Virus record (IMG/VR): IMGVR_UViG_3300033146_002247 | Location: 1-59,178 of that record | Strand: one strand, 5' to 3' | Length of the DNA stretch: 59,178 nucleotides | Origin: a virus | Part shown: in pieces, positions 32,053 to 40,554 of the stretch | Layout of the letters: the number at the start of each line of letters is the position of its first letter | Position numbering within the stretch: the stretch's first letter is position 1 | The notes under the pieces: model-generated | What the model saw: the letters and a program-made list of their open reading frames with translations, nothing else | Told to the model about the DNA's origin: nothing | Database searches by the model: none | Position numbers and translations under genes: made by a program

Positions 32053-32544
32053 ATGAACATGAAAGAAATTGTAAACGAAGTACTAAACCGAACTAATTTA
32101 ACTGAATCAGAAATTTTACAAATTGATGAAAAAACTAGTGAATTGGTATTGAACTCAATGAAAGAACTAGTTTTAAAATTAAACAAGGATAAAAAATTAA
32201 AATTATCTAAAGAAGAACTAGAGAATATTACTAAACATGCTGCAGATGTTTTTCAGAAATCTATTAAAAAATCAGTTACTGAACAATATTTAAAAGAATT
32301 TAATTTAAAGTTAAATAACGATGATTATTACGAGGTTCTTGTTCAATATTTAGAAAAAGACAGAAATGATTATATTGGTGAATTTATGTATGACCATGCT
32401 GGTAGTGATGCTGCATTGCCTGACGAGGTTGTAGAGGAATGGTTAGATCGAATGGACTATGAGACATTAAGAGACTGTGTGTTATGGATTTTGAAAAAAG
32501 ATAAAAAAACAATGAATAAAATAATATCAAAATTTAAAAAATAA
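32053..32544 (+). CDS. Putative internal head protein
   Basis: 163 residues. The start MNMKEIVNEVLNR resembles the EIVNEVLNE leader but with R in place of E; an L-T-E at about 16-18 could serve as the cut site. The rest is helical, with EEWLDRMDYETLRDCVLW. It sits within the MLKR cluster and has the other leader type, linking the two groups. Confidence 0.5.
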   Translation: MNMKEIVNEVLNRTNLTESEILQIDEKTSELVLNSMKELVLKLNKDKKLKLSKEELENITKHAADVFQKSIKKSVTEQYLKEFNLKLNNDDYYEVLVQYLEKDRNDYIGEFMYDHAGSDAALPDEVVEEWLDRMDYETLRDCVLWILKKDKKTMNKIISKFKK

Positions 32545-32555
32545 TGTATATAATA

Positions 32556-32592
32556 TCCTGCATTAACTATCAAATATTCAGTTAATGCAGGA
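32556..32592 (+). terminator. Hairpin without T-run
   Basis: TCCTGCATTAACT (32556-32568) pairs with AGTTAATGCAGGA (32580-32592); 11-base loop. No T-run, and no promoter follows, so it may be an attenuator or processing site within the cluster. Confidence 0.55.
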
Positions 32593-32617
32593 CTAATAAG
32601 ACAAAGGAGTATAAAGA

Positions 32618-32983
32618 ATGAAATTATTAAGCTGGGAATTTATCGAGGATCACTTTGGGTACAATAAAAAAACTATCAAAAAAGACCAAAGTTACAATTT
32701 ATTAAAACCAATTGAGGTTGGTGTTCCTGTATTTCATGTTATGAAAAAATTAAAAGAATTTACATTTACTGAAGAGGATTTGATGTGGGACAAAACTATA
32801 AAGTTCAATCAAGCGTCTTTAAAATTCAAAGAAAATTATAACAAAGCTATTAATTTAGAATTTGAATTAAAATCTGAAAAAGGACATAGAATTATGTCCT
32901 CAATACTTTATGATTTTGTAAATGACCCAGTCAATACAGATTCATTAGGTGATAACTGGAAACCAATGATTTTTAAAAAATAG
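32618..32983 (+). CDS. Hypothetical protein
   Basis: 121 residues, lacking the MLKR leader of its neighbours (starts MKLLSWEFIEDHFG). Mixed alpha/beta. GGAG site; 6 bases before the next gene's start. A chaperone-like or regulatory role for the neighbouring protein would suit its position but is not shown. Confidence 0.55.
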   Translation: MKLLSWEFIEDHFGYNKKTIKKDQSYNLLKPIEVGVPVFHVMKKLKEFTFTEEDLMWDKTIKFNQASLKFKENYNKAINLEFELKSEKGHRIMSSILYDFVNDPVNTDSLGDNWKPMIFKK

Positions 32984-32989
32984 GTAATT

Positions 32990-34528
32990 ATGTTAAAACG
33001 ACATTTACACGAAAAAATCAGGCTCGCTAGTATTTCTAAAAAAATTACCAATTTAGAATACGAAAATATATGTAAATTCTTAAATATATTAGTTACTAAC
33101 AAAAATATAAAAAATTGGGGATTTGATATATTAATTAATAAAAACTCTATTAAAAATCAGATTTTAATAGAGTTGAATTTTTTAGAGTTGTTTAATAATG
33201 ATAATAGACGAGAATATATATTAAACATTTTATCTACAACATATATAAAATCTACTCAAACTACTCGATTATTAGGTCCTCAATCCTCACCTAAGTCAGG
33301 GTCTTTGGGTTTATCTAAAATAAAATTCAGTAATATAAATACCCCTATATTTGCTCGAGTATACGGAGCAAAAAGAGGTGGACGACATATAAGTGACACT
33401 GATGAAAAAGAGGCACTGACTATAAAGATGTACAGAGCGAATTTAGGCATTGATTCTTTTTCAAATAGTTCAATTTCTAAATATAAAGAAAAATTAGTCA
33501 AAACCGATACTACTTATGAGTTAGGTGAATCCACTGAGAAAAAAATAAATGAATTTATTTTTTTATCTAGTCAAAATAAAACAACTATGCGATACTGGAA
33601 TGAAAGTTTATCTATAGCAAATAAATTACAAGAAACTTATAAATCACAGGAGTTTTTTTTAATTCGGAATGATTTATATAATAATATTAGAAAACTTTTT
33701 ATGGATATACAAAAATCTACAAAAAATAAAAAAATTAGTATATTAGTAGATAAATGGAACCCCGGTGATGCATATTTAATAAATAAACAACAAGTACATA
33801 ATATTGAATTGAATATAAATAAATTAATTCTTGAAAATAAAACCAAAGTAATTTCAATTGATTTACTTAATAATTTATTTAGTTCTAGTTATGGTAATAC
33901 AAATAAATTAACCTCTATTTCATTAAAGGGTGAGCTTGCTCAAGGTGGTAAAGCAAAGGGCATTTTGAAAAAATATAAAACCAAAGATATGGATTTTAAT
34001 ATTACAGAAACTGAATATAATTATAATTACACTCAATATGTTAATAAAATTAAACAGATGGACTCTCAGTTTATCCAGTTATTAAGACATGTATATTTAC
34101 CAATAAATATAAATTTTTTTACCCAAATAAAAAAATCGAATAATTATATAAATAAAATTAGAACTAAATTTACTAATATGAAAATACTAATGTTTATTGT
34201 AAGAGCAGCCGAAAAAGAGAATGTTAATATATATAAAATATTAATGAGTGTATTTAGGTTTGGATTGTCTATGACTAAAATATCCTCACATTTTTTTAAA
34301 TTAAGTGGAGATTCAAAATATGGACAAGCAAAGGTATTAAATTTTAATAATCATAATTCTATAACTTATGATAATATTAACACATTAAAAATTGATAATT
34401 CAAGTACATTAGCTTCTCATATACGAATTAGCGCAGATTTAAATTTTAATACTGAAATAAAACCCATTAAAATGCAAATTAGAAGTAATGGAAATATACA
34501 AAGTACAATAGAAATTCAATCATTTTAA
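32990..34528 (+). CDS. Large WNPxD protein B, putative packaged
   Basis: 512 residues, opening MLKRHLHE-KIRLAS. It contains LLGPQSSPKSGSLGLSKIKF (about 91-110), the motif DKWNPGDAYLIN (about 255-266) and TSISLKGELAQGGKAKG. It is a distant paralogue of the 30569 product. Phage-wide relatives lack a known activity. The length and LxE leader suggest a large internal protein ejected with DNA, in the manner of T4 Alt; this is inference. Confidence 0.6.
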   Translation: MLKRHLHEKIRLASISKKITNLEYENICKFLNILVTNKNIKNWGFDILINKNSIKNQILIELNFLELFNNDNRREYILNILSTTYIKSTQTTRLLGPQSSPKSGSLGLSKIKFSNINTPIFARVYGAKRGGRHISDTDEKEALTIKMYRANLGIDSFSNSSISKYKEKLVKTDTTYELGESTEKKINEFIFLSSQNKTTMRYWNESLSIANKLQETYKSQEFFLIRNDLYNNIRKLFMDIQKSTKNKKISILVDKWNPGDAYLINKQQVHNIELNINKLILENKTKVISIDLLNNLFSSSYGNTNKLTSISLKGELAQGGKAKGILKKYKTKDMDFNITETEYNYNYTQYVNKIKQMDSQFIQLLRHVYLPININFFTQIKKSNNYINKIRTKFTNMKILMFIVRAAEKENVNIYKILMSVFRFGLSMTKISSHFFKLSGDSKYGQAKVLNFNNHNSITYDNINTLKIDNSSTLASHIRISADLNFNTEIKPIKMQIRSNGNIQSTIEIQSF

Positions 34529-34542
34529 AATTAGAGGTATAT

Positions 34543-35139
34543 ATGCTCAAACGAAAATTAAATGAAAGTCAGAGATCTAAAAATTATTATGATTTATCAA
34601 AATATCCTGGTAAATATTTATTACCAAAATCTTTTTGGTTTAATGTTAGTCAAAAGACCATAGAAGGTTTAAATTATTTGGTACACGACAAAAAACAAAT
34701 TATGAAATTTGGGAAAAAATCAATTGAATTAACCGAAGCATTTAAATTGATAAAAAGTACTACGAATAACGGACACCTTTATAGAGGTTTATATTTAAAT
34801 GAAATTGATGAGTTTTTAAATAATAAAACTACGAAAACTGAGAATTACTTTTCTTTTTCAGAAGATTTAAAAGTAGCTAAAGGATTTGCAGGACAAACAA
34901 AAACTATTTTAGTTTTGAATAAACCTAAAAATTTATTTCCATATTGGAAATTTGCAGTTGACGACAATAGGTTTTTAAAATATTTTTACCCAGAAGATTA
35001 CGAGGATTATGATGGCCCAGGTTTATTAGAAACTGCTTTATATGAAAAAGAGTGGATTTTAAATATTTCTACAAAATTAAGAAAAATACATACAGAGAAA
35101 AAATCAGGTTATCAATTTATACATGTCATTTTAGACTAA
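34543..35139 (+). CDS. ADP-ribosyltransferase-like packaged effector
   Basis: 198 residues, opening MLKRKLNE-SQRS. The R-S-E class signature is visible in order: R81 in HLYRGLY, S104-F-S106 in NYFSFSEDLKVAKGFAG, and the E168-K-E170 pair in LYEKEWIL. ExE enzymes of this class transfer ADP-ribose from NAD+ to arginine on target proteins. T4 Alt is a packaged enzyme of the same general class that modifies host RNA polymerase at once after injection; ModA and ModB are its later relatives. The protein is far shorter than Alt. Target unknown. Last gene of the MLKR cluster. Confidence 0.7.
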   Translation: MLKRKLNESQRSKNYYDLSKYPGKYLLPKSFWFNVSQKTIEGLNYLVHDKKQIMKFGKKSIELTEAFKLIKSTTNNGHLYRGLYLNEIDEFLNNKTTKTENYFSFSEDLKVAKGFAGQTKTILVLNKPKNLFPYWKFAVDDNRFLKYFYPEDYEDYDGPGLLETALYEKEWILNISTKLRKIHTEKKSGYQFIHVILD

Positions 35140-35157
35140 AATAGCCTTACCATAATT

Positions 35158-35192
35158 AAATAGTCCTTTAGAAAAATCCTAAAGGACTATTT
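35158..35192 (+). terminator. Strong terminator after the MLKR cluster
   Basis: 14-bp perfect stem AAATAGTCCTTTAG (35158-35171)/CTAAAGGACTATTT (35179-35192), 7-base loop, T-run. Confidence 0.9.
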
Positions 35193-35214
35193 TTGTTTAT
35201 TTAATTCTTTTTTA

Positions 35215-35243
35215 TTGACAAAACATATTTAATTGGTTATATT
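35215..35243 (+). promoter_or_regulatory. Early-type promoter of the NAD operon
   Basis: TTGACA (35215-35220), N17, TATATT (35238-35243). No other promoter of this type lies before 39577, so it probably drives 35275 to 39336. Confidence 0.85.
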
Positions 35244-35274
35244 ATAATCATAATAAAAACAAAAGAGGTAATAA

Positions 35275-35550
35275 ATGGAAGTTAAAATGTCACTAGAAAT
35301 ATTCATTTCAACAGATGAGATTAAAATTGCAACAAAAAAGTCGTTTAAAGAACTAAAAGAATTATTTAAACCAATAATTGATCAAAGAATAAATATTGTT
35401 AATTTTACAGAAAGACCAAATGATTTTAATTTAGATTTTTTAAACTGGGACGAATTAAAAACAATTTATGGATTTACTAAATTCCAAGCACATATAATTT
35501 ATAACTATATGATGTATAATAAAATTGATATTTTAAGGATAACCAAATGA
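35275..35550 (+). CDS. Hypothetical protein
   Basis: 91 residues, from an ATG with GAGG 6 bases upstream. Acidic and basic patches (FKELKELFKPIIDQRINIVN). First gene of the operon containing the NAD genes; stop overlaps the next start by 4 bases. Not recognised. Confidence 0.55.
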   Translation: MEVKMSLEIFISTDEIKIATKKSFKELKELFKPIIDQRINIVNFTERPNDFNLDFLNWDELKTIYGFTKFQAHIIYNYMMYNKIDILRITK

Positions 35551-35903
35551 AAAAATCAACCTTACAAAATAAAGTAAAACAATTACAAAAACGATTAAGA
35601 AAAATAAATCGTGAACAATATATTGATTATTCTAAATTTAAAGCCGATGAAACATGGAGCCTTGATATAACTATGGCTAAATTTATTCTACCAAGGATTA
35701 AAGAGTACGATAGATTAGCAAGTAAACAAATTGAATTTTCAGATGAATATAAAAACAATATACAAAATATCATAAAAGCATTTGAAATGATACTTGAAGA
35801 TGAAAGTGAGAAAACTGATTATATAATTAGCAATGATGACGAGAAATTTATTCAAGAACAAATGATAAGTTTCGGTAAATTATTCAGATATTTGTGGTGG
35901 TAA
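35547..35903 (+). CDS. Hypothetical helical protein
   Basis: 118 residues, helical, with a basic N-terminal coil (LQNKVKQLQKRLRKINREQY). Translationally coupled to the preceding gene. Not recognised. Confidence 0.55.
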   Translation: MKKSTLQNKVKQLQKRLRKINREQYIDYSKFKADETWSLDITMAKFILPRIKEYDRLASKQIEFSDEYKNNIQNIIKAFEMILEDESEKTDYIISNDDEKFIQEQMISFGKLFRYLWW

Positions 35904-35908
35904 ATAAA

Positions 35909-36301
35909 ATGAGTGAAATAATAATAACTGAACAATATTTAAAAAACAACCCTGACCATATATTTGTATTTGGCGATAACTTATTAAGATATGGAACTGG
36001 TGGAGCTGCTAAATTAAGATATATGCCTAATACTTATGGATTTATTACTAAAAAAGCACCAACATATAAAGATGAAGATTTTTATAGTCCACATGATTAT
36101 GCATCGGTTTTTAATGATGAAATGATAAAATTATGGGCTGAAATTACTTCAAATAGAGATAAAGTTTATTTAATTTCTAAAATCGGCGCTGGTATTGCAA
36201 ATAAACATAATATTTGGAAATATGTAATTGAACCAAGATTAGAAAAACTTAGACAAATAAATGAACCGAATGTTAAATTTTTATATGAAAGGAGGCAATA
36301 A
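35909..36301 (+). CDS. FGDN/GxGGxA phage protein, possible nucleotide-binding fold
   Basis: 130 residues from the ATG at 35909; an upstream in-frame GTG at 35894 is less likely. The segment HIFVFGDNLLRYGTGGAAKL (about 17-36), followed by NTYGFITKKAPTY and SKIGAGIANKH, is the hallmark of a conserved phage family of unknown function. The glycine-rich loop is reminiscent of macro/SLOG-type nucleotide-binding proteins, though I cannot establish this. It lies two genes upstream of the PRPP-synthetase-like gene, so NAD or ADP-ribose is a sensible ligand to test. Confidence 0.6.
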   Translation: MSEIIITEQYLKNNPDHIFVFGDNLLRYGTGGAAKLRYMPNTYGFITKKAPTYKDEDFYSPHDYASVFNDEMIKLWAEITSNRDKVYLISKIGAGIANKHNIWKYVIEPRLEKLRQINEPNVKFLYERRQ

Positions 36302-36679
36302 ATGTTAATAATAAGACCAAGAAGAGTATTAGAATTTATAGGTGGTGAAATAGAAATTAAAGAAACTATTACAGAAGAATATAGAATTATTAAACGAATA
36401 CAGAAATTAAAAAATAATAAAGAAATTGAACAGTATACACCACAAGTAAAAATAATATCGTTTATTCCAAGATGGTTACCATTTTTAAAAGAAAAACAAG
36501 AAATTGAGTGGGAAAATATACGTGATTTTTCTGCTTCGTGTGAGAAACCTGACATATATGAGGAATTTGATAGTACTTGGTATAAAAATAAATCAGATGC
36601 GGAGCAATTACTTAAAAATTATATAAAATTTAATGAAAATAAAGTAATTGAAACTAAATATACTGGAGTAATAAAATGA
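36302..36679 (+). CDS. Hypothetical protein
   Basis: 125 residues with ITEEYRIIKRIQKLKNNKEI and IISFIPRWLPFLKEKQEIEW, the latter possibly amphipathic. Starts immediately after the preceding stop (AAGGAGG inside that gene) and overlaps the next start by 4 bases. Not recognised. Confidence 0.55.
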   Translation: MLIIRPRRVLEFIGGEIEIKETITEEYRIIKRIQKLKNNKEIEQYTPQVKIISFIPRWLPFLKEKQEIEWENIRDFSASCEKPDIYEEFDSTWYKNKSDAEQLLKNYIKFNENKVIETKYTGVIK

Positions 36680-37509
36680 AATATATTTATTTAGACCAAG
36701 TTAATTCACATGTTTTCAGTGCTGGCGAAGTCCATGTTAACATTAGTAATTACTTACCATTAGAAGATGACCATTATACAATTATGGCAACGATTAAAAA
36801 TTCAGATGACTTAATGAAATTGTTGTTATTAGAAGATGCTATACGAAATGAACTTGGTGATTATGAATTACATCTAAATATACCTTATGTTCCTTATGCT
36901 AGGCAGGATAGAGTATGTGCTAAGGGAGATGCATTTTCATTATCAGTATTTGCAAGAATGGTAAATTCTTGTAATTTTACATCGGTTTCTGTACTTGATC
37001 CACATAGTAAGCAAGTAGAAATGTATATTGATAATATTAAAGTATATAATAATTTTGCTTATGTAAAACATATGCTAAAAAAATATAAAATTAAGGAATT
37101 TAATTTGGTTGCACCAGATAAAGGAGCTACTAATAAAATTAATAAATTGGCACATTTTTTAAAAGAAAATAGTGATTTTAGTGTTAATAATATTATTCAA
37201 TTTGACAAAAAAAGAGATATGAAAACAGGAAAAATAATAAGTTATGATATTCAAAAACAGGATAAATTAAAACCAGATGGATTTATTAATATTATCGTTG
37301 ACGATATATGTGATGGCGGTAGAACATTCATAGAAGCAGGAAAAATATTAAATGATTTAGGCAGCGATAAAAATATATTATTCGTAACGCATGGAATCTT
37401 TAGTAAAGGCACAGGAGAACTAAATAATTATTTTTATTCAATTGCAACGTCCAATTCATTAGGTAATAATAGAAATATTGAATATGTAGATTTTTTATTT
37501 TATCAATGA
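36676..37509 (+). CDS. PRPP synthetase-like enzyme; candidate ADP-ribose pyrophosphate synthetase
   Basis: 277 residues. Prs-fold signatures: PYVPYARQDRV (R79 region), LDPHSKQVE and the phosphoribosyl loop VDDICDGGRT (208-217). Annotated by homology it would make PRPP from ribose-5-phosphate and ATP. Phage NARP1 operons pair just such a Prs-like protein (Adps, making ADP-ribose pyrophosphate) with a NAMPT-like protein (Namat). The gene here is followed by a NAMPT-like gene and no NMN adenylyltransferase, which favours the NARP1 reading. Shorter than bacterial Prs (about 315). True substrate not determinable by eye. Confidence 0.85.
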   Translation: MKYIYLDQVNSHVFSAGEVHVNISNYLPLEDDHYTIMATIKNSDDLMKLLLLEDAIRNELGDYELHLNIPYVPYARQDRVCAKGDAFSLSVFARMVNSCNFTSVSVLDPHSKQVEMYIDNIKVYNNFAYVKHMLKKYKIKEFNLVAPDKGATNKINKLAHFLKENSDFSVNNIIQFDKKRDMKTGKIISYDIQKQDKLKPDGFINIIVDDICDGGRTFIEAGKILNDLGSDKNILFVTHGIFSKGTGELNNYFYSIATSNSLGNNRNIEYVDFLFYQ

Positions 37510-37590
37510 TGAACTAAATTTATACAAAAATATGAAAATTGGCAGAAATTAAAAAGGACAAAAATACGATATAATTAAAATGGAGTAAAA

Positions 37591-39336
37591 ATGGCTAGAA
37601 CAAAAGTATTACCTGAACATAATGTAATGGAGTTTACAGATTTTTATAAGACAGGACATAAAAATCAATATCCAAAAGGGACTAATATTGTATATAGTAA
37701 CCTAACACCAAGAAGTAATAAGTATGCTATTTCAGATAAGATGGTTGTTTTTAATATTCAACATTTTATTATGAAACAATTAATGCATAATTGGAAAATC
37801 GGATTTTTTGACAGACCAATTGAAGATGTATTATATGATTATAAAAGACGTATGGACACCTCTTTGGGCAAAGACTCTATTCCAGTTGACCATATTGAAG
37901 AACTTCATAATCTTGGATATTTACCTTTAGAGATTAAAGCGTTAAAAGAGGGCACAAGAGTTCCAATGAGAGTACCTATTTTAACCATATCCAACACAAT
38001 TGATAAATTTTTCTGGTTAACAAATTATGTAGAAACTTTAATGAGTGCTGAATTATGGCAACCGATGGTATCTGCTTCAACTGCTTATGAATATAGAAAA
38101 GAATTTGATAGACATGCAGAATTAACTGGTTATACAGAATGGGATGTTACTCAATTTCAAGGGCATGATTTTTCTTTTAGAGGTATGCCTGGTGTAGAAG
38201 CTGCAATGTCATCTGGTGCAGGTCATTTATTATCATTTACTGGAACTGATACAATACCATCATTAGGTTGGCTAGAACATTATTATGGAGCTGATGCAGA
38301 AAAAGAATTGATTGGTACTTCTGTACCAGCCACAGAACATAGCGTTTCTTGCGCATCAGGTAAAGAAAATGAATTAGAGTTTTTCAAAAAACTAATAACT
38401 GAAATATATCCAAATGGAATTGTAAGTATTGTAAGTGATACCTGGGACTATTGGAAAGTAATTACTGAATTTTTACCGGCTTTAAAAGATGATATTATGA
38501 ATAGAAGTGGAGGTTTTCCGGTAGATAGAGTAGTAATAAGACCTGACAGTGGAAATCCAGTAGATATTATATGTGGAACTTTACATGATATTGTAGATTT
38601 TACAGATGATTGTGATACATACGAAAAATTTTCACGTTGGGCGCAAGAGACTATAGTTGATGACATCAGAGAAAATACCCCACACGGCGAACTTGGTGAT
38701 AGTAAAGCATATCAAATTTTTAAATGGAATGATAAATACTATAAAGTTTCAGTTTCAATTGATTGGAATAGACACGACAAACAATATTATTACGAAGATG
38801 GTTCAGAAGTAACAAATATAGAAGAAGTTGAATTAACACCAGAACAAAAAGGTACTTACGAAATGATGTGGGAAAATTTCGGTGGGACTATAAATGAGAA
38901 AGGATATAAAGTACTAGATAGTCATATCGGACTTATATATGGTGACTCTATCACTTTTGATAGACAAAAAGAGATTTTAAAGAGATTAGAAAATAAAGGA
39001 TTCTGTGCATCAAACCTTGTACTTGGCATAGGAAGTTATACATACCAATATGTGACACGAGATTCATACGGTACTGCGGTTAAGGCAACATATACCGAGG
39101 TTAATGAAAAAGGTTTTAATATCTTCAAAGACCCAAAAACTGATGATGGAATGAAAAAATCTGCAAAAGGTTTATTAGGTGTTTCTAAATTACCAGATGG
39201 CGAATTGGCTTTAATGGACGAATTAGAAAAAGGAAAATCTGCTATAAATGAACAACTCGAATTAGTATGGAAAGACGGAGTATTTCATAGAACACAAACA
39301 TTACAAGAAATTAGAGATATTTTAAAAACACAATAA
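37591..39336 (+). CDS. NAMPT-like nicotinamide transferase; candidate Namat
   Basis: 581 residues, longer than typical NAMPT (about 490). Family residues line up with human NAMPT: D220 (TGTDTI), H250 (PATEHSVS), R317 and D319 (RPDSGNP). The N-terminal FTDFYKTGHKNQYPKG is the dimer/active-site segment. NAMPT joins nicotinamide to PRPP, giving NMN. In NARP1 systems the homologue joins nicotinamide to ADP-ribose pyrophosphate, restoring NAD+ directly after NADase-type defences. Insertions around 330-430 account for the extra length. AATGGAG site; 81 bases after the Prs-like gene. Confidence 0.9.
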   Translation: MARTKVLPEHNVMEFTDFYKTGHKNQYPKGTNIVYSNLTPRSNKYAISDKMVVFNIQHFIMKQLMHNWKIGFFDRPIEDVLYDYKRRMDTSLGKDSIPVDHIEELHNLGYLPLEIKALKEGTRVPMRVPILTISNTIDKFFWLTNYVETLMSAELWQPMVSASTAYEYRKEFDRHAELTGYTEWDVTQFQGHDFSFRGMPGVEAAMSSGAGHLLSFTGTDTIPSLGWLEHYYGADAEKELIGTSVPATEHSVSCASGKENELEFFKKLITEIYPNGIVSIVSDTWDYWKVITEFLPALKDDIMNRSGGFPVDRVVIRPDSGNPVDIICGTLHDIVDFTDDCDTYEKFSRWAQETIVDDIRENTPHGELGDSKAYQIFKWNDKYYKVSVSIDWNRHDKQYYYEDGSEVTNIEEVELTPEQKGTYEMMWENFGGTINEKGYKVLDSHIGLIYGDSITFDRQKEILKRLENKGFCASNLVLGIGSYTYQYVTRDSYGTAVKATYTEVNEKGFNIFKDPKTDDGMKKSAKGLLGVSKLPDGELALMDELEKGKSAINEQLELVWKDGVFHRTQTLQEIRDILKTQ

Positions 39337-39345
39337 TCTTTAAAC

Positions 39346-39382
39346 AAATTCCTTGTATATTTCATTTATATACAAGGAATTT
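39346..39382 (+). terminator. Terminator after the NAD operon
   Basis: 15-bp perfect stem AAATTCCTTGTATAT (39346-39360)/ATATACAAGGAATTT (39368-39382), 7-base loop, T-run. Confidence 0.9.
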
Positions 39383-39395
39383 TTAATTTTCTTTT

Positions 39396-39441
39396 AAAAA
39401 TAGTCCTTTGTCAAACATCATATAAACAAAGGACTATTTTT
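39396..39441 (+). terminator. Second terminator
   Basis: 16-bp perfect stem AAAAATAGTCCTTTGT (39396-39411) with its complement at 39426-39441, 14-base loop, T-run. Symmetric A/T flanks allow function on both strands. Together with the repeat and promoter it fills the 318-base gap before the ArdC gene. Confidence 0.9.
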
Positions 39442-39445
39442 GTTT

Positions 39446-39528
39446 AATTACCTATTTCCTAGCCATTTCTGGTCACTTACTCAATCCAACCATATATTTT
39501 TATCATTTCAGATAAGATGTACACTATT
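39446..39528 (+). repeat. Intergenic 90-bp element, copy 4 (divergent)
   Basis: Retains CCAACCATAT-TTTTATCATTTCA and GTACACTA, but the left part is unlike the other copies. The core differs by ATATATTTTT in place of ATATAATTTT. Confidence 0.6.
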
Positions 39529-39576
39529 TAACACGTTTGGGTACTATTAAAAAATACATTTAATAAATCTTTTTTC

Positions 39577-39605
39577 TTGACAAAACATATAAAATTGGTT
39601 ATATT
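39577..39605 (+). promoter_or_regulatory. Early-type promoter
   Basis: TTGACA (39577-39582), N17, TATATT (39600-39605); drives ArdC, two small genes and perhaps the helicase and portal genes. Confidence 0.85.
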
Positions 39606-39653
39606 ATAATCATAATAAAGAGAATAATAAACAAATTCAAATAGGAGTATTAA

Positions 39654-40553
39654 ATGAGTGGACAAGATAAAATTTATCAAATGATAACTGATATAATTGT
39701 TGAAAAAATTGAAAAGTCTATTGAAAATAAAGAACCATTTAGTTGGACTAAAACTTGGGAAGGTGGACATCTTACTCCAATGAATTTAACTACTGGAAAA
39801 CCTTATACAGGTGTTAATGTTTTATTATTATCAGATAGATTCAGTAACCCATATTTCCTTACTTATAAACAATTAAAATCAATTGGTGGAAGTTTAAAAA
39901 AAGAAAAAGGAATTAAATCAACACCTATTGTATTTTGGAATACATTCGAAAAAAATAAATTCAAGAAAAATAAAACTAAAGAACAAAAGAAAAAAGATAC
40001 TGTTTGGTTTCTTAAATATTTTAATGTTTATAATGTTGAACAATGTGAAGGTATTGAACACAAAAGATTAGATGAATTAAAAACAGAAATTAAAAATACC
40101 AATAAATTTGAAAATATTGTTGAGTTTGATACAATGGTGAAAAATTACGGAATTGATATAACTCATAATGAACAAAGAGCATATTATTCACCTGGGCAAG
40201 ATTTTATCAATATGCCAATTAAAGAAAGTTTCAAATCAACAGGAAATTATTACAATACATTGGCACACGAATTAACTCATTCTACTGGACACGAGGCAAG
40301 ATTAAACAGAAAAGAAATATCTGAAATGACAATAGCTGCGAAAAATGATGGATATGCGATTGAAGAATGTGTTGCTGAGATTGGAGCTAGTTTTATGAGT
40401 ACAATATTCAATTTAAACATTTCACTTGACAATAATGTTGAATATTTAAAGGGTTGGATATATGCATTAAAAAATGATACAAAACTTTTATCTAAAGCAT
40501 CGAGCAGAGCGCAAAATGCTACTGATTATTTATTAAAATTTAAAGAGGCTTAG
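39654..40553 (+). CDS. ArdC-like antirestriction protein
   Basis: 299 residues. The N-terminal ssDNA-binding ArdC domain (WEGGHLTPMNLTTGKPYTGV, NVLLLSDRFSNPYFLT, KGIKSTPIVFW) is joined to a zincin-type polyvalent domain with HELTH (H205-E206-x2-H209, in LAHELTHSTGH) and EECVAEIGASFM. Plasmid ArdC protects incoming DNA from type I/II restriction, and such proteins are also known or predicted as phage proteins acting soon after DNA entry. Strong early promoter and AGGAG site fit an early anti-defence role. Complete in length. Confidence 0.85.
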   Translation: MSGQDKIYQMITDIIVEKIEKSIENKEPFSWTKTWEGGHLTPMNLTTGKPYTGVNVLLLSDRFSNPYFLTYKQLKSIGGSLKKEKGIKSTPIVFWNTFEKNKFKKNKTKEQKKKDTVWFLKYFNVYNVEQCEGIEHKRLDELKTEIKNTNKFENIVEFDTMVKNYGIDITHNEQRAYYSPGQDFINMPIKESFKSTGNYYNTLAHELTHSTGHEARLNRKEISEMTIAAKNDGYAIEECVAEIGASFMSTIFNLNISLDNNVEYLKGWIYALKNDTKLLSKASSRAQNATDYLLKFKEA

Positions 40554-40554
40554 A

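Noticed and set aside
32990-34528. Protein kinase similar to T7 or HipA kinases because of the WNPxD motif
   Set aside because: No glycine loop, catalytic Lys or HRD/DFG-type motifs could be placed; shared motif alone is insufficient.
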